From Stutzerimonas stutzeri (lineage in GTDB: Bacteria > Pseudomonadota > Gammaproteobacteria > Pseudomonadales > Pseudomonadaceae): 64,000 nt of DNA. The DNA lies in the NCBI RefSeq assembly GCF_009789555.1, contig NZ_CP046902.1:2248001-2312000 (forward strand). Direction: 5' to 3'. Position 1 is the stretch's first letter. Each line of letters starts with the position of its first letter. Shown piece after piece: positions 33,954 through 41,729 of the stretch. Under the pieces are notes generated by a model, which saw only the letters and a program-made list of their open reading frames with translations, was not told the DNA's origin and did not search any database. A program made the position numbers and the translations under genes.

Positions 33954-35180
33954 ATGGCCGTTTCCCCCGATCTGTTGCTCAATATCAAGGCACCCACCGC
34001 AGCCGCCAAGGCAGCGACCGCAGCTCCCAAAACGGCGCCACAAGCCAGTCGGGACGAGCCTTCCAGCTTCGCCAACGTCTATGCCAGGGAGCGCCAGGTC
34101 AAGCCGCCCGAACGCCAGGACACGGCAGCCAAGCCCGTGCGCGACAAGCCGGCGGGCGAAAAGCCGAGTCAGGAAACCGCCAAGGAAGGCGGCACCGAAA
34201 CGCCGGCGGCGGCCGAAGCCGGCAAGCCATTGCCCGACGAACCCGCCACGGCTGACCGCGACGCCGAGGGTGCCGAAGCCGAGCTCGACCCGCTGCTGCT
34301 GTTCGGCATGGGCGGGCAGGCCGTACTCAGCGACGAACAGGCGCCCGTCCAGGCGCTGACCGGCAGCGAACGCCTGGCTGGCCTTGCCTTGACGGAAGCC
34401 GTAAATACGGGCGAAAGCGAAGGCGAGCCTGCGCTGGCTGCGCAGCGCTCGCTGACCCTTCAGCCTACGGCGCAAAAGACTCCGCTGCCGAGCGAACTGG
34501 CGCCGGACGGAGCCCCCGACGACACCGGCGAATGGTTGCCGGCGAGCCTTCTTGCCAGCGAGGTGCCGACCGAAGAATCCGATGCGACTGCGCTGGATGA
34601 GTCCTTCGGCGACCTGCTCGACAAGTTGGACGGGCCCAAGGAAAGCCGCGCCAGCGCGACCGACGCGGCGCTCAATCGGCTCAATCCGCTGACACAGGCG
34701 ATCGCTCAGCAAAACCAGGCGGCGCAGGTACAGCGCCCGGTGTCGGTGCCGGGCCAGCCGGTACAGATGCAGCACTCTGGCTGGAGCGAAGCGGTTGTCG
34801 ACAGGGTGATGTGGCTGTCGAGCCAGAACCTGAAGTCTGCCGAGATCCAGCTCGATCCGGCGGAACTCGGCCGCATGGAAGTGCGTATCGACATGAACAA
34901 GGACCAGACCCAGGTGACGTTCATGAGCCCGCATGCCGGTGTTCGCGATGCGCTGGAAGGTCAGATGCAGCGTCTGCGCGAGATGTTTGCGCAACAGGGC
35001 ATGACCATGGACGTCAACGTCTCCGACCAGTCGCGTGGCTGGCAAGGCGAAGGCGGCGACCCGCACGCCCGGCGCGTGGCCGGAGACACGCCGGACGACG
35101 AAGACGTCAGCCGTGGCACGCTGGAGATCGGCAGGGGCGGTGTCGTTGGCGACCGCGGCCTGGTGGACTACTACGCCTGA
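33954..35180 (+). CDS. fliK: Flagellar hook-length control protein FliK
   Basis: FliK (408 residues) is the exported ruler that fixes hook length and switches export specificity through FlhB. The N-terminal 280 residues are Pro/Ala/Glu-rich and disordered, as usual for the ruler. The C-terminal Flg_hook domain holds SAEIQLDPAELGRMEVRIDM and AGVRDALEGQMQRLREMF. It is followed by an intrinsic terminator at 35202, so it is probably a single-gene unit or the end of the hsb-type run. A second FliK-like gene is at 56815. Confidence 0.95.
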   Translation: MAVSPDLLLNIKAPTAAAKAATAAPKTAPQASRDEPSSFANVYARERQVKPPERQDTAAKPVRDKPAGEKPSQETAKEGGTETPAAAEAGKPLPDEPATADRDAEGAEAELDPLLLFGMGGQAVLSDEQAPVQALTGSERLAGLALTEAVNTGESEGEPALAAQRSLTLQPTAQKTPLPSELAPDGAPDDTGEWLPASLLASEVPTEESDATALDESFGDLLDKLDGPKESRASATDAALNRLNPLTQAIAQQNQAAQVQRPVSVPGQPVQMQHSGWSEAVVDRVMWLSSQNLKSAEIQLDPAELGRMEVRIDMNKDQTQVTFMSPHAGVRDALEGQMQRLREMFAQQGMTMDVNVSDQSRGWQGEGGDPHARRVAGDTPDDEDVSRGTLEIGRGGVVGDRGLVDYYA

Positions 35181-35201
35181 CAGCGATGGAGGCGGTGCTG
35201 G

Positions 35202-35227
35202 AAACCGGGCTTGTGCCCGGTTTTTTT
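35202..35227 (+). terminator. Intrinsic terminator after fliK
   Basis: The stem AAACCGGGC (35202-35210), tetraloop TTGT, and GCCCGGTTT (35215-35223) are followed by T to 35227. It separates fliK from the fliL operon. Confidence 0.92.
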
Positions 35228-35322
35228 GTCGTCGCTGGCCCGGCGTCACCGGACTATTCGTCTACAAGTTGGCGAGCGGGCCATGGCAATCGTTTACGCC
35301 GCACGTTCACTGGCCGATACTT

Positions 35323-35338
35323 TGGCACAGCAGTTGCT
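35323..35338 (+). promoter_or_regulatory. Sigma-54 promoter of fliL operon
   Basis: TGGCACAGCAGTTGCT is the closest match in the window to TGGCACG-N4-TTGCA/T, with the invariant GG and GC correctly spaced. It lies 49 bases before fliL and after the fliK terminator. Confidence 0.88.
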
Positions 35339-35387
35339 CGTAACGCTTTGATGCGAGTGAAATCACCTGTGATGACGGATATTTGGC

Positions 35388-35918
35388 ATGGCTAAGAAAC
35401 AGGGACCCCCAGACGTAGCGAGCCCTGCTGCTTCTACCGAGGGAAAGGGCAGGCTCAAGCTGATTATCCTGATTGTGCTCGGCTTGCTGCTGGCGGTCGG
35501 GTTGTCGGTGGCCAGTACCTTCTACTTCATGTCGCGGGGCGATTCCGAGCCGTCAACCGGCGACGCTGCGCAAACCCAGGCGACGCCTCAGCGGCAGGCC
35601 GCCATTTATGAAGTACTGGCGCCGGCCTTCATCGTCAATTTCAGCAACACCGGTGGCCGCCAGCGCTACATGCAGGTCAGCGTGGCGCTGATGTCGCGCG
35701 ATCAGGCCGCGATCGATGCGTTGAAGGAACACATGCCGCTGTTGCGCAATCAACTGGTCATGCTGTTTTCCAGCCAGGCGTTCGCCACCCTGGCCACGCC
35801 GGTAGGGCAGGAGATGCTGCGGCAGCAGGCGACTGCCAGCGTTCAGGCGCTGGCGCAGAAAGAAATAGGCAAGCTCGCGATCGAGCAAGTGCTGTTCACC
35901 AACTTCGTATTGCAATAG
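35388..35918 (+). CDS. fliL: Flagellar basal body-associated protein FliL
   Basis: FliL (176 residues) surrounds the stator and stabilises its function. Seen: a short cytoplasmic N terminus, one membrane segment (about residues 23-45, LIILIVLGLLLAVGLSVAS), then a periplasmic stomatin-like domain (YEVLAPAFIVNFSNTGGRQRYMQVSV...). It is first of the fliLMNOPQR-flhB operon under the sigma-54 site at 35323, 12 bases before fliM. Confidence 0.95.
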   Translation: MAKKQGPPDVASPAASTEGKGRLKLIILIVLGLLLAVGLSVASTFYFMSRGDSEPSTGDAAQTQATPQRQAAIYEVLAPAFIVNFSNTGGRQRYMQVSVALMSRDQAAIDALKEHMPLLRNQLVMLFSSQAFATLATPVGQEMLRQQATASVQALAQKEIGKLAIEQVLFTNFVLQ

Positions 35919-35930
35919 GGGTCGTTGTAG

Positions 35931-36902
35931 ATGGCTGTTCAAGACCTGCTCTCGCAAGACGAGATCGATGCGCTCCTGCACGGGGTCGACGACGGTCTGG
36001 TCGATACTGAAAGCGATTCCGAACCGGGCAGCATCAAAAGCTACGACCTGACCAGCCAGGACCGTATCGTCCGTGGACGCATGCCTACGCTGGAAATGGT
36101 CAATGAGCGTTTCGCCCGCTATACCCGTATCAGCATGTTCAACCTGCTGCGGCGCTCGGCCGACGTGTCGGTGGGCGGTGTGCAGGTGATGAAGTTCGGC
36201 GAATACGTGCATTCGTTGTACGTGCCGACCAGCCTGAATCTGGTGAAGATCAAGCCGCTGAGGGGGACTGCGCTGTTCATCCTCGATGCCAAGCTGGTGT
36301 TCAAGCTGGTAGACAATTTCTTCGGCGGCGATGGCCGCCACGCCAAGATCGAGGGGCGTGAGTTCACCCCCACCGAACTGCGCGTCGTGCGCATGGTGCT
36401 GGATCAGGCATTCGTCGATCTAAAGGAGGCCTGGCACGCGGTGCTCGACGTCAACTTCGAATATGTACATTCGGAGGTGAACCCGGCGCTGGCCAACATC
36501 GTCAGTCCCAGTGAAGTGGTGGTGGTCTCGACCTTCCACATCGAACTCGAGAGCGGCGGCGGCGATTTCCACGTGACCATGCCGTATTCGATGATCGAGC
36601 CGATCCGTGAAATGCTCGATGCCGGCTTTCAGTCCGATGTCAGCGATCAGGACGAACGCTGGGTCAACGCCTTGCGCGAGGACGTGCTCGATGTGAACGT
36701 GCCGCTCAGCGCGACGGTCGTGCGCCGCCAGCTCAAGCTGCGCGACATTCTCAATATGCAGCCGGGAGACGTGATACCGGTAGAGATGCCCGAAGACATG
36801 ATCATGCGCGCCAACGGTATGCCGGCTTTCAAGGTCAAGCTCGGCGCGCACAAGGGCAACCTCGCCCTCCAGGTGCTTGAGTCCGTACTGCGACCCCGTT
36901 GA
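35931..36902 (+). CDS. fliM: Flagellar motor switch protein FliM
   Basis: FliM (323 residues) is the switch-ring protein that binds phospho-CheY. Seen: the CheY-binding N-terminal peptide LLSQDEIDALLHG (residues 5-17), a middle domain with GGxG-type motif (VSVGGVQVMKFGEYVHSLY), FFGGDGRHAKIEGREFTPTE, and a C-terminal SpoA domain (VVRRQLKLRDILNMQPGDVIPV). Length is normal. It is in the middle of the operon between fliL and fliN. Confidence 0.97.
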   Translation: MAVQDLLSQDEIDALLHGVDDGLVDTESDSEPGSIKSYDLTSQDRIVRGRMPTLEMVNERFARYTRISMFNLLRRSADVSVGGVQVMKFGEYVHSLYVPTSLNLVKIKPLRGTALFILDAKLVFKLVDNFFGGDGRHAKIEGREFTPTELRVVRMVLDQAFVDLKEAWHAVLDVNFEYVHSEVNPALANIVSPSEVVVVSTFHIELESGGGDFHVTMPYSMIEPIREMLDAGFQSDVSDQDERWVNALREDVLDVNVPLSATVVRRQLKLRDILNMQPGDVIPVEMPEDMIMRANGMPAFKVKLGAHKGNLALQVLESVLRPR

Positions 36903-36944
36903 TTCAGCTCCCCCATTCAATTACCAGCCGGTCGAGGATTAGCG

Positions 36945-37415
36945 ATGGCAGACGAACACGAACACACTTCAGCCGAAGAGCAGGCGCTCGCCGACGAATG
37001 GGCTTCGGCGCTGGCCGAGGCGGGCGATGCCAACCAGGACGATATCGATGCGTTGCTCAATCAGGAGCCGGCGAGGGCGCCCGCAGCGCCACGCGCGCCG
37101 CTGGAAGAATTCGGCAGCACGCCGAAGTCGGCGGCCGTACCGGCCGGTCTCGAAGGGCCCAATCTGGATGTGATTCTCGACATCCCGGTATCCATCTCCA
37201 TGGAGGTCGGCAGCACCGAGATCAGCATTCGCAACCTGTTGCAGCTCAACCAGGGTTCGGTGGTCGAACTCGATCGGCTGGCGGGTGAGCCACTGGATGT
37301 GCTGGTCAATGGCACCCTGATCGCCCACGGCGAGGTGGTGGTCGTGAATGAAAAGTTCGGCATCCGTCTGACGGACGTGATCAGTCCGAGCGAACGCATC
37401 AAGAAGTTGCGCTGA
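36945..37415 (+). CDS. fliN: Flagellar motor switch protein FliN
   Basis: FliN (156 residues) completes the switch ring and docks FliH. An acidic N-terminal extension of about 70 residues (EDYSA-like content replaced by Ala/Pro/Glu) precedes a compact SpoA domain: LDVILDIPVSISMEVGSTEI, LLQLNQGSVVELDRLAGEPL, VVNEKFGIRLTDVISPSERI. The start at 36945 follows GAGGATTAGCG. fliO begins 1 base after its stop. Confidence 0.96.
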   Translation: MADEHEHTSAEEQALADEWASALAEAGDANQDDIDALLNQEPARAPAAPRAPLEEFGSTPKSAAVPAGLEGPNLDVILDIPVSISMEVGSTEISIRNLLQLNQGSVVELDRLAGEPLDVLVNGTLIAHGEVVVVNEKFGIRLTDVISPSERIKKLR

Positions 37416-37416
37416 C

Positions 37417-37836
37417 ATGCGAATCCTGGCCTTCGTTTCGATGTGGCTGGCCTTGCCGGCACTGGCCGCCGAGCCCGCGGCGAGCATGAGCAGCACCGGC
37501 ATGGGTACGCAGATGACCAAACTGCTGTTCGGCCTGTTGCTGGTCATCGGGCTGATCTTCCTGCTGGCCTGGCTGCTGCGCCGCATGCAACAGCTCAATG
37601 TGCGCGGCAACCAGGCCATCAAGCTGATTTCCAGCCATGCGCTCGGCCCTCGCGAGCGCCTGGTGCTGGTTCAGGTCGGCAGCGAACAGGTGTTGCTCGG
37701 CCTGAGCGCCGGTCGCATCACGCCACTGCATGTGCTTGAAGAGCCGGTTCATCTGCCGGATGCCGAGCCCGCCAACCCGGAGTTTGCACAGCGCCTGATG
37801 GAGCTGCTGGGCAAGGACCAGAAGGACAAGCATTGA
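37417..37836 (+). CDS. fliO: Flagellar export membrane protein FliO
   Basis: FliO (139 residues) helps assemble the FliP pore of the export gate. Seen: an N-terminal cleavable-looking signal (MRILAFVSMWLALPALAAEP), one membrane segment near residues 35-56 (LLFGLLLVIGLIFLLAWLLRR), and a cytoplasmic FliO domain with ISSHALGPRERLVLVQVG. It overlaps the fliP start by 1 base. Confidence 0.92.
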   Translation: MRILAFVSMWLALPALAAEPAASMSSTGMGTQMTKLLFGLLLVIGLIFLLAWLLRRMQQLNVRGNQAIKLISSHALGPRERLVLVQVGSEQVLLGLSAGRITPLHVLEEPVHLPDAEPANPEFAQRLMELLGKDQKDKH

Positions 37837-38612
37837 TGCTTCGATTGTTGCTGGCGGTCCTGTTGGTACTGGCCGCGCCGTTTGCCGTGGGCCAGGATGC
37901 CGGGGGGCTGATCACTCAGGGCGACAACCCGCTGTCGATACCGGCAATCACCCTGAGTACCGACGCCGAGGGGCAGCAGGAGTATTCGGTCAGCCTGCAG
38001 ATTCTGCTGATCATGACGGCGCTGAGTTTCATTCCGGCGTTCGTCATGCTGATGACCAGTTTCACCCGGATCATCATCGTCTTTTCGATCCTGCGTCAGG
38101 CGCTGGGCCTGCAACAGACGCCGTCGAACCAGATTCTTGTCGGCCTGACGATCTTCCTCACGCTGTTCATCATGGCGCCGGTGTTCGAGCGCATCAACAG
38201 CGAGGCGGTGCAGCCCTATCTGAACGAGCAGTTGTCTGCGCCGGAGGCGATCGCGAGGGCCGAGGTGCCGCTTAAGAACTTCATGCTCGCGCAGACCCGC
38301 GAAAGCGACCTGGAGCTGTTCGTGCGGCTGTCGCGGCGGACCGATATCCAGACACCGGATGCCGCGCCCTTGACCATTCTGGTGCCGGCCTTCGTGACCT
38401 CGGAGCTGAAGACCGCCTTCCAGATCGGCTTCATGATCTTCATTCCGTTTCTGATCATCGACATGGTGGTCGCCAGCGTGCTGATGGCCATGGGCATGAT
38501 GATGCTCTCGCCACTGATCATTTCGTTGCCGTTCAAGATCATGTTGTTCGTTCTGGTCGATGGCTGGGGGCTGATCATCGGTACGCTCGCCAGCAGTTTC
38601 GGCACGCTTTAG
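37836..38612 (+). CDS. fliP: Flagellar export gate protein FliP
   Basis: FliP (258 residues) forms the pentameric core of the export gate. Seen: a signal peptide (MLRLLLAVLLVLAAPFAVG), then membrane segments with MLMTSFTRIIIVFSILRQALG, the signature ILVGLTIFLTLFIMAPVFE, and the C-terminal IPFLIIDMVVASVLMAMGMM. ATG at 37836 overlaps the fliO stop; a TTG one codon earlier is less likely. It is followed by fliQ after 10 bases. Confidence 0.97.
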   Translation: MLRLLLAVLLVLAAPFAVGQDAGGLITQGDNPLSIPAITLSTDAEGQQEYSVSLQILLIMTALSFIPAFVMLMTSFTRIIIVFSILRQALGLQQTPSNQILVGLTIFLTLFIMAPVFERINSEAVQPYLNEQLSAPEAIARAEVPLKNFMLAQTRESDLELFVRLSRRTDIQTPDAAPLTILVPAFVTSELKTAFQIGFMIFIPFLIIDMVVASVLMAMGMMMLSPLIISLPFKIMLFVLVDGWGLIIGTLASSFGTL

Positions 38613-38622
38613 GGAGCCCCGC

Positions 38623-38892
38623 ATGACACCCGAAGTCGCGGTTGACCTGTTTCGAGAAGGCCTGTGGATGACCGCGATGATCGTCGGCGTGCTGGTGGTG
38701 CCGAGCCTGCTGGTCGGCCTGGTGGTGGCGATGTTCCAGGCCGCGACGCAGATCAACGAGCAGACCCTGAGTTTTCTGCCGCGCCTGCTGGTGATGCTGA
38801 TGACGCTGATCTGGGCGGGGCCCTGGCTGGTGCGCGAGCTGATGGAGTACACCGAGGGCCTGATCCAGAACATTCCGCTGATCATCGGGTAG
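38623..38892 (+). CDS. fliQ: Flagellar export gate protein FliQ
   Basis: FliQ (89 residues) is a two-helix membrane protein that packs around the FliP/FliR core. Seen: MTPEVAVDLFREGLWMTAMI, a first membrane hairpin (VGVLVVPSLLVGLVVAMFQA) with the conserved FQAATQINEQTLSFLP, and a second segment (RLLVMLMTLIWAGPWLVREL). Size is exactly that of the family. Confidence 0.96.
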   Translation: MTPEVAVDLFREGLWMTAMIVGVLVVPSLLVGLVVAMFQAATQINEQTLSFLPRLLVMLMTLIWAGPWLVRELMEYTEGLIQNIPLIIG

Positions 38893-38928
38893 CCGTGATG
38901 AATCCTGTCTTCGGCATGGTCCGCGCGG

Positions 38929-39708
38929 ATGCTTGAACTCAGCGATGCGCAGATTGGCGCCTGGGTCGGGCAGTTTCTGCTGCCACTGTTTCGTATCGCG
39001 GCGCTGCTGATGAGCATGCCGATCATCGGCACCCAGCTGGTGCCGATGCGTGTGCGCTTGTACCTCGCGCTGGCCATCGCGGTCGTGCTGGTACCCGGAT
39101 TGCCGCCGGTCCCGGTGGTCGAGGCGCTGAGCGCGCAGGCGCTGGTGCTGATCGCCGAGCAGATATTGATCGGCGTGATGCTGGGTTTCGTGCTTCAACT
39201 GTTTTTCCAGGTGTTCATCGTCTCCGGGCAGTTGCTGGCAATGCAGATGGGGCTGGGCTTCGCCTCGATGGTCGATCCGGCCAACGGGGTCTCGGTGCCG
39301 GTGATCGGGCAGTTTTTCAACATGCTGGTGATCCTGTTGTTCCTGGCGATGAACGGTCATCTGGTGGTGCTGGAAATCCTCACCGAAAGTTTCACCACGC
39401 TGCCCATCGGTGGCTGGATGGTGGGCACCCATCATTTCTGGGACGTGGCCGGCAAGCTCGGCTGGGTGCTGGGCGCCGGTCTGCTGTTGGTGCTGCCCGC
39501 GATCACCGCGCTGCTGGTGGTCAACCTGGCGTTCGGCCTGATGACGCGCGCGGCACCCCAGCTGAATATCTTCTCGATCGGTTTTCCGCTGACCCTGGTG
39601 CTCGGCCTGGTGATCGTCTGGATCGGCATGGCCGATATCCTCGCGCAGTACCAGACCTTCGTCAGCGAAGCGCTGGGCATGCTGCGTGAACTGATCGGGC
39701 TACGCTGA
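38929..39708 (+). CDS. fliR: Flagellar export gate protein FliR
   Basis: FliR (259 residues) is the single-copy gate subunit that closes the FliP/Q/R helix assembly. About six hydrophobic segments are visible. The blocks FRIAALLMSMPIIGTQLVP, AEQILIGVMLGFVLQLFFQV and QMGLGFASMVDPANG are typical. An ATG at 38898 is out of frame, so the start at 38929 stands, 36 bases after fliQ. fliR is 36 bases before flhB. Confidence 0.96.
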   Translation: MLELSDAQIGAWVGQFLLPLFRIAALLMSMPIIGTQLVPMRVRLYLALAIAVVLVPGLPPVPVVEALSAQALVLIAEQILIGVMLGFVLQLFFQVFIVSGQLLAMQMGLGFASMVDPANGVSVPVIGQFFNMLVILLFLAMNGHLVVLEILTESFTTLPIGGWMVGTHHFWDVAGKLGWVLGAGLLLVLPAITALLVVNLAFGLMTRAAPQLNIFSIGFPLTLVLGLVIVWIGMADILAQYQTFVSEALGMLRELIGLR

Positions 39709-39744
39709 TGCAGTCCGTTTCCCCGATGCGGTCGGAGTTTGCGC

Positions 39745-40881
39745 ATGGCTGAGAGCGAAAGCGGTGCCGACAAAAGCGAGGAACCCACGGAGAAACGTCT
39801 CCGTGAATCCCGAGAGAAAGGACAACTGGCCCGCTCCCGCGAACTGAACACGGTGGCGGTCACGCTGGGCGGCATCGGTGGCTTGCTGGCCTCAGGCGCC
39901 GGCCTGGCCGGCAGCCTGATGGCGATGATGCAGGACAGCTTCGAACTCAGTCGCGAAACGCTGCTGGACGAGAGCGCCATGGTGGGCCTGCTGATGAGCA
40001 GCGGCATGATCGCGCTCGAAGCCATTATGCCGCTGCTGATCGTGTTGCTGATCGTCTCCATCCTCGGGCCGATTTCGCTGGGCGGCTGGCTGTTTTCGGC
40101 CAAGGCGATGGCGCCCAAGTTCAGCCGCATGAACCCCGGTCCCGGCCTCAAGCGAATGTTCTCGACCAAAGCCCTGGTGGAGCTGCTCAAGGCCCTGGGC
40201 AAGTTCCTGGTGGTGCTGCTGGTCGCACTGGCAGTCCTTGGCGCCTATCAGGACGACCTGCTGTCCATCGCCAAGCAGCCACTGGATCTCGCCATCATGC
40301 ACAGCGCCGAGATAGTGGGCTGGTGCGCGCTGTGGATGGCCTGCGGACTGATCCTGATCGCCGCGGTCGACGTGCCATTCCAGCTTTGGGACAACAAGCA
40401 GAAGCTGATGATGACCAAGCAGGAAGTGCGCGACGAGTACAAGGACAGCGAAGGCAAGCCCGAAGTCAAGTCGCGGATTCGTCAGTTGCAGCGTGACGCC
40501 GCCCAGCGCCGGATGATGCAGGCGGTGCCGGATGCCGATGTGGTCATCACCAACCCGACCCACTTCGCCGTGGCGTTGAAATACGATGGAACCCGCGGTG
40601 GGGCGCCGATGCTGGTGGCCAAGGGCGGCGACTTCGTTGCCCTGAAGATTCGCGAGATTGCCCAGGAGCATCAGGTGACGGTGCTCGAATCACCGGCGCT
40701 GGCGCGAGCCGTCTTCTACTCCACCGAACTCGATCAGGAAATCCCGGCGGGGCTTTACCTCGCCGTGGCGCAGGTGCTGGCGTATGTCTATCAGTTGCGC
40801 CAGTACCGATCCGGCAAGGGGACGCGGCCCGACCCGCTGGGCAGCCTGCCGATCCCGCCGGACCTGCGCCGGGACGAATAG
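39745..40881 (+). CDS. flhB: Flagellar export switch protein FlhB
   Basis: FlhB (378 residues) controls the switch from rod/hook to filament export. Seen: basic N terminus (EEPTEKRLRESREKGQLARS), four membrane segments, and the cytoplasmic domain with autocleavage motif NPTH at residues 270-273, then YDGTRGGAPMLVAKGGD. The ATG at 39745 follows CGGAG at 8 bases; a TTG two codons earlier is rejected. It ends the fliL operon. The next + strand flagellar gene, flhA, is 848 bases away beyond sodC. Confidence 0.97.
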   Translation: MAESESGADKSEEPTEKRLRESREKGQLARSRELNTVAVTLGGIGGLLASGAGLAGSLMAMMQDSFELSRETLLDESAMVGLLMSSGMIALEAIMPLLIVLLIVSILGPISLGGWLFSAKAMAPKFSRMNPGPGLKRMFSTKALVELLKALGKFLVVLLVALAVLGAYQDDLLSIAKQPLDLAIMHSAEIVGWCALWMACGLILIAAVDVPFQLWDNKQKLMMTKQEVRDEYKDSEGKPEVKSRIRQLQRDAAQRRMMQAVPDADVVITNPTHFAVALKYDGTRGGAPMLVAKGGDFVALKIREIAQEHQVTVLESPALARAVFYSTELDQEIPAGLYLAVAQVLAYVYQLRQYRSGKGTRPDPLGSLPIPPDLRRDE

Positions 40882-40967
40882 CCTGCGAAGGGCCTGCGCC
40901 GGCGTGGCCGGAACACACCGCGCAAGGCGCAGGACGACATCCGACGCCCGCCCGGCTTGGCTTGCCG

Positions 40968-41489
40968 TTACTCGATCACGCCGCAGGCGACCCGGGCGCC
41001 ACCACCGCCGAGCGGCTGTGGATGGTCGGAGTGGTTGTCGCCACCCTTGTGAACCATCACTGCCAGGCCCTTGATGTCGCCGAGGCTTTTCAGGCGCGGG
41101 GCCAGCACCGGCTGATTGGCCTGGCCTTCACCGTCGACCATCAGTGCCGGTAGGTCGCCCATGTGGCCGTCGCCCCAGGGCTCGCCGTGCTTGCCGGTGT
41201 TCTGCGGGTCCCAGTGACCGCCGGCGGCGCCCGCGGCGAGGGTTTCGCCGTCCTTCTCGGCCGGATCGCAGCTGCCCTTGGCGTGAATATGGAACCCATG
41301 CGCGCCGGAATCGAGGCCCGAGAGGTCCGGGCGGAATACCAGCCCGTACTCGCTGCTTTCGATCTTGACGGTGCCGATGGACTCGCCGACCCCTTGAGCC
41401 GTGACCGCGTTGATCGGCACGCTGAGGGTTTCGGCTTGCAGGCTCACGGCCGTGCAACTGGCGAGGGCCACGATGATCCACTGTTTCAT
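40968..41489 (-). CDS. sodC: Periplasmic Cu/Zn superoxide dismutase
   Basis: SodC (173 residues) removes superoxide in the periplasm. A signal peptide (MKQWIIVALASCTAVSLQA) precedes the mature domain. Metal ligands are visible in HGFHIH, GGHWDP, GKHGEPWGDGHMGDLP and MVHKGGDNHSD; the disulfide cysteines are in GSCDP and VACGV. Start at 41489 is set by the signal peptide. It is a single gene on the opposite strand between flhB and flhA, with its promoter region facing flhA's. Confidence 0.95.
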   Translation of the reverse strand: MKQWIIVALASCTAVSLQAETLSVPINAVTAQGVGESIGTVKIESSEYGLVFRPDLSGLDSGAHGFHIHAKGSCDPAEKDGETLAAGAAGGHWDPQNTGKHGEPWGDGHMGDLPALMVDGEGQANQPVLAPRLKSLGDIKGLAVMVHKGGDNHSDHPQPLGGGGARVACGVIE

Positions 41490-41655
41490 GGCAAAAACTC
41501 CTGTGCTGTGTACGACGGCCGTAGCCGCCCGGGGAGTCGTCGTGCGATCGAGCCGCCGCGACGACGCTTCCCGTGAGACTGTCCGCTGCCCGGTCGGTTC
41601 GGACCGACCTGCTCCGCAAGCGTCTGGCATAGCGGATACGCACGCTCGACGAAGT

Positions 41656-41671
41656 TGGACCCCTTCTTGCT
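41656..41671 (+). promoter_or_regulatory. Sigma-54 promoter of flhA
   Basis: TGGACCCCTTCTTGCT carries TGG at -24 and TTGCT at -12 with 10 bases between GG and GC. It lies 58 bases before the flhA start in the sodC-flhA divergent gap. Confidence 0.7.
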
Positions 41672-41729
41672 ATAGCCCCGGCAGGGCGCGTTTTGCGTCA
41701 ATTCTTTGTTCTGTTCTGACGGGGTCTAC

